Assembly: GCA_003707065.3 (NCBI GenBank) | Contig: PPXM03000006.1 | Span: 186,001-250,000, forward strand | DNA from: Trigonopsis variabilis | Taxonomy: Eukaryota > Ascomycota > Trigonopsidomycetes > Trigonopsidales > Trigonopsidaceae | Direction of reading: 5' to 3' | Length of the DNA stretch: 64,000 bases | In this document: piece after piece, positions 62,343-64,000 of the stretch | Layout: every line of letters begins with the position of its first letter | Position numbering within the stretch: position 1 is the first letter of the stretch | Made by a program: the position numbers and the translations under genes | The notes under the pieces: model-generated | Database searches by the model: none | What the model saw: only the letters and a program-made list of their open reading frames with translations | Told to the model about the DNA's origin: nothing

Positions 62343-64000
62343 ATGGCAGATCCAGTCCAGGAGATTACAGAACAATTACAAAAGACTTACTTAGATCCTG
62401 TTACCGGTGAGCAGGTTTCAAAGTCTGAGCTCAAGCGACGAGAAAAGCAGCGAGCTCTTGAAGCGAAGCGAGCCGAGAAGGTAAGACAAGCCCAAATGAT
62501 TCAGACCACTAACTAGGTATAGAAGGCTGCCGCTGCTGCCAATAATAGCGAAGCCTCCTCAAAGGCAAAGAAGACGGGCGAAGAGGAAGAAGAGTTGACT
62601 CCGAATCAGTACTATGAGATCCGAAGTCGCCATATCAACGCTCTGCGAGAATCCAAGAACCCTTCACCTTATCCTCATAAGTTCCATGTGACTATAGGAA
62701 TCGACGAGTTTAATGAGAAATATGCTTCCCTCGAGCGAGGACAGACTTTACCTGAGGAGACCGTTTCCATTGCTGGCCGTGTTCGAGTGGTGCGATCAGC
62801 TGGAGCTAATTTAATTTTCTACCAAGTTCATGGCCAAGGTTCGCAAGTCCAAGTCATGGCTCAGTCTCAAGATTGTACTGGGGACTTTGCTGCCATGAAC
62901 GAACATATTCGTCGAGGAGATATCATTGGTGTCAAGGGTTTCCCTGGCCGAACTCAACCGAAGAAAGGAGGCGAAGGCACGGTTTCCGTTTTCGCGCGAG
63001 AGATCGTTTTGCTTTCTCCTTCATTACGAATGCTACCCAACGAAGTCGTTTATACCAAGAATGGACGAAAGGGCGGGTTCACCGACATGGAAAGTCGATA
63101 TCGACAACGATACGTTGATCTAATCATGAATGAAAAGGTCCGCAACAAGTTCCTTATCCGGTCCAAGATCGTTCAGTACATGCGACATTACTTTGATAGC
63201 CACGGATTTGTCGAGGTCGAAACTCCTATGATGAATATGATTGCTGGCGGTGCTACGGCGAAGCCGTTTGTCACGCATCACAACGAGCTCGATATGGATC
63301 TCTTCATGCGTGTTGCTCCCGAACTTTACCTCAAGATGCTTGTCGTTGGAGGGCTTGAGCGGGTCTACGAAATTGGTCGACAGTTCCGCAACGAAGGCAT
63401 CGATCTGACTCACAATCCCGAGTTCACCACCTGCGAGTTTTACCAGGCTTATGCTGACGTCTACGATCTGATGGATATCACCGAAGAACTATTCAGTGGT
63501 ATGGTCAAAAGCATCACTGGCTCTTACAAGATTGCTTATCAACCTGAAGGCCCCGAGGGTCGCGAGATCGAGATTGATTTCTCTCGTCCCTGGAAACGAC
63601 TCGACATGATCACTACTCTTGAAGAGCGCCTTGGTGTCAAATTCCCTCCCGGAGACCAACTGCATACAGCCGAGACCGGTGAGTTCCTTCTCAAAATACT
63701 CAAGCAACACAATCTCCAATGCTCGCCTCCTCTGACCAACGCGCGAATGCTTGATAAACTTGTCGGAGAGTTCCTTGAAGACACCTGCATCAACCCCACT
63801 TTTATCTTTGGACACCCTCAGATGATGTCTCCTCTGGCCAAATATCACCGCGACATTCCTGGTCTGTGCGAGAGATTCGAGGTCTTTGTCGCTACAAAGG
63901 AGATCTGCAACGCCTACACCGAGTTGAATGATCCCTTTGACCAGCGGGCTCGATTCGAAGAGCAAGCTCGTCAAAAGGACCAAGGTGACGATGAAGCTCA
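62343..64000 (+). CDS. KRS1: Cytosolic lysyl-tRNA synthetase, 3' end beyond the window
   Basis: Exon 1 (62343-62480) starts M-A-D-P-V-Q-E-I and is lysine/arginine-rich (L-K-R-R-E-K-Q-R-A), as in eukaryotic LysRS. A 42-nt intron ends at the second of two nearby acceptors (CTAACTAGGTATAG), because the first would read into a stop. Exon 2 (62523 on) runs open to the edge, giving at least 538 of about 590 residues. The OB-fold anticodon domain (V-S-I-A-G-R-V) and class II catalytic motifs are present: [18 protein letters not shown] (motif 1), [11 protein letters not shown] (motif 2). Motif 3 lies outside the window. Confidence 0.95.

Noticed and set aside
1-64000. Transposons, LTR elements, CRISPR arrays, biosynthetic gene cluster
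   Set aside because: No reverse transcriptase, transposase, integrase, long terminal repeats, spaced repeats or cluster backbone enzymes were seen; the genes are conserved single-copy functions apart from the secreted-protein pair.

Overview
The window is nuclear DNA of a fungus. The evidence is about 32 protein-coding genes packed with short spacers, fungal-type orthologues (UGO1, DUG2, GID7, SSD1, SCP160, a Cdc12-type septin, DHA1-type MFS), GT-AG introns mostly 32-50 nt long, and a nuclear tRNA-Ile gene with an intron. The intron branch-site motif (CTAAC/CTAAT) sits only a few bases before the acceptor AG. Frequent CGA arginine codons, this intron style and the gene set fit an ascomycete, perhaps an early-diverging lineage, but the taxon cannot be fixed from the sequence. 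I recognise no transposon, retroelement, CRISPR array or rRNA gene.

Layout. 1-8 kb: a partial small membrane-protein gene, UGO1, a 4EHP-type eIF4E, methylenetetrahydrofolate reductase, then two head-to-head genes for the same 128-residue secreted cysteine-rich protein. 8-20 kb: a KDM5-type JmjC histone demethylase, SLX1, glucosidase II alpha, a p24 cargo receptor and a septin. 20-28 kb: glutamyl-tRNA synthetase, an MFS transporter, methionine sulfoxide reductase A and a degenerate acyl-CoA-synthetase-like protein. 28-39 kb: a FAM210/DUF1279 protein, NAD+ synthetase, GID7, V-ATPase subunit A, a DUF3445 protein and a GT8 glycosyltransferase. 39-48 kb: profilin, GOT1, NSE1, an Ash2/Bre2 COMPASS subunit, ENP1/bystin, TYW3 and tRNA-Ile(AAU). 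48-64 kb: SCP160, SSD1, GLE1, LSM8, DUG2 and the 5' part of lysyl-tRNA synthetase. Most neighbours alternate in strand. Stop codons of convergent pairs lie as little as 22-126 bp apart, and one divergent pair shares a 62-bp promoter.

The genes are mostly conserved housekeeping functions: translation and tRNA modification, mRNA binding and export, chromatin and genome stability, ER-Golgi traffic and glycan trimming, NAD+ and folate metabolism. They do not form an evident single pathway. Both sides of H3K4 methylation are present (KDM5 demethylase and a COMPASS subunit), but about 30 kb apart. The least ordinary locus is the secreted-protein twin pair at 6.1-7.9 kb, whose coding sequences are identical over a central block of about 320 nt and differ only by synonymous changes at the two ends, as expected from gene conversion. 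Several gene models given here (MXR1 with an 11-nt exon, VMA1 with a start codon alone in its exon, GOT1, LSM8, profilin, the septin tail, GID7) were built by hand-splicing and cannot be seen as single open frames.
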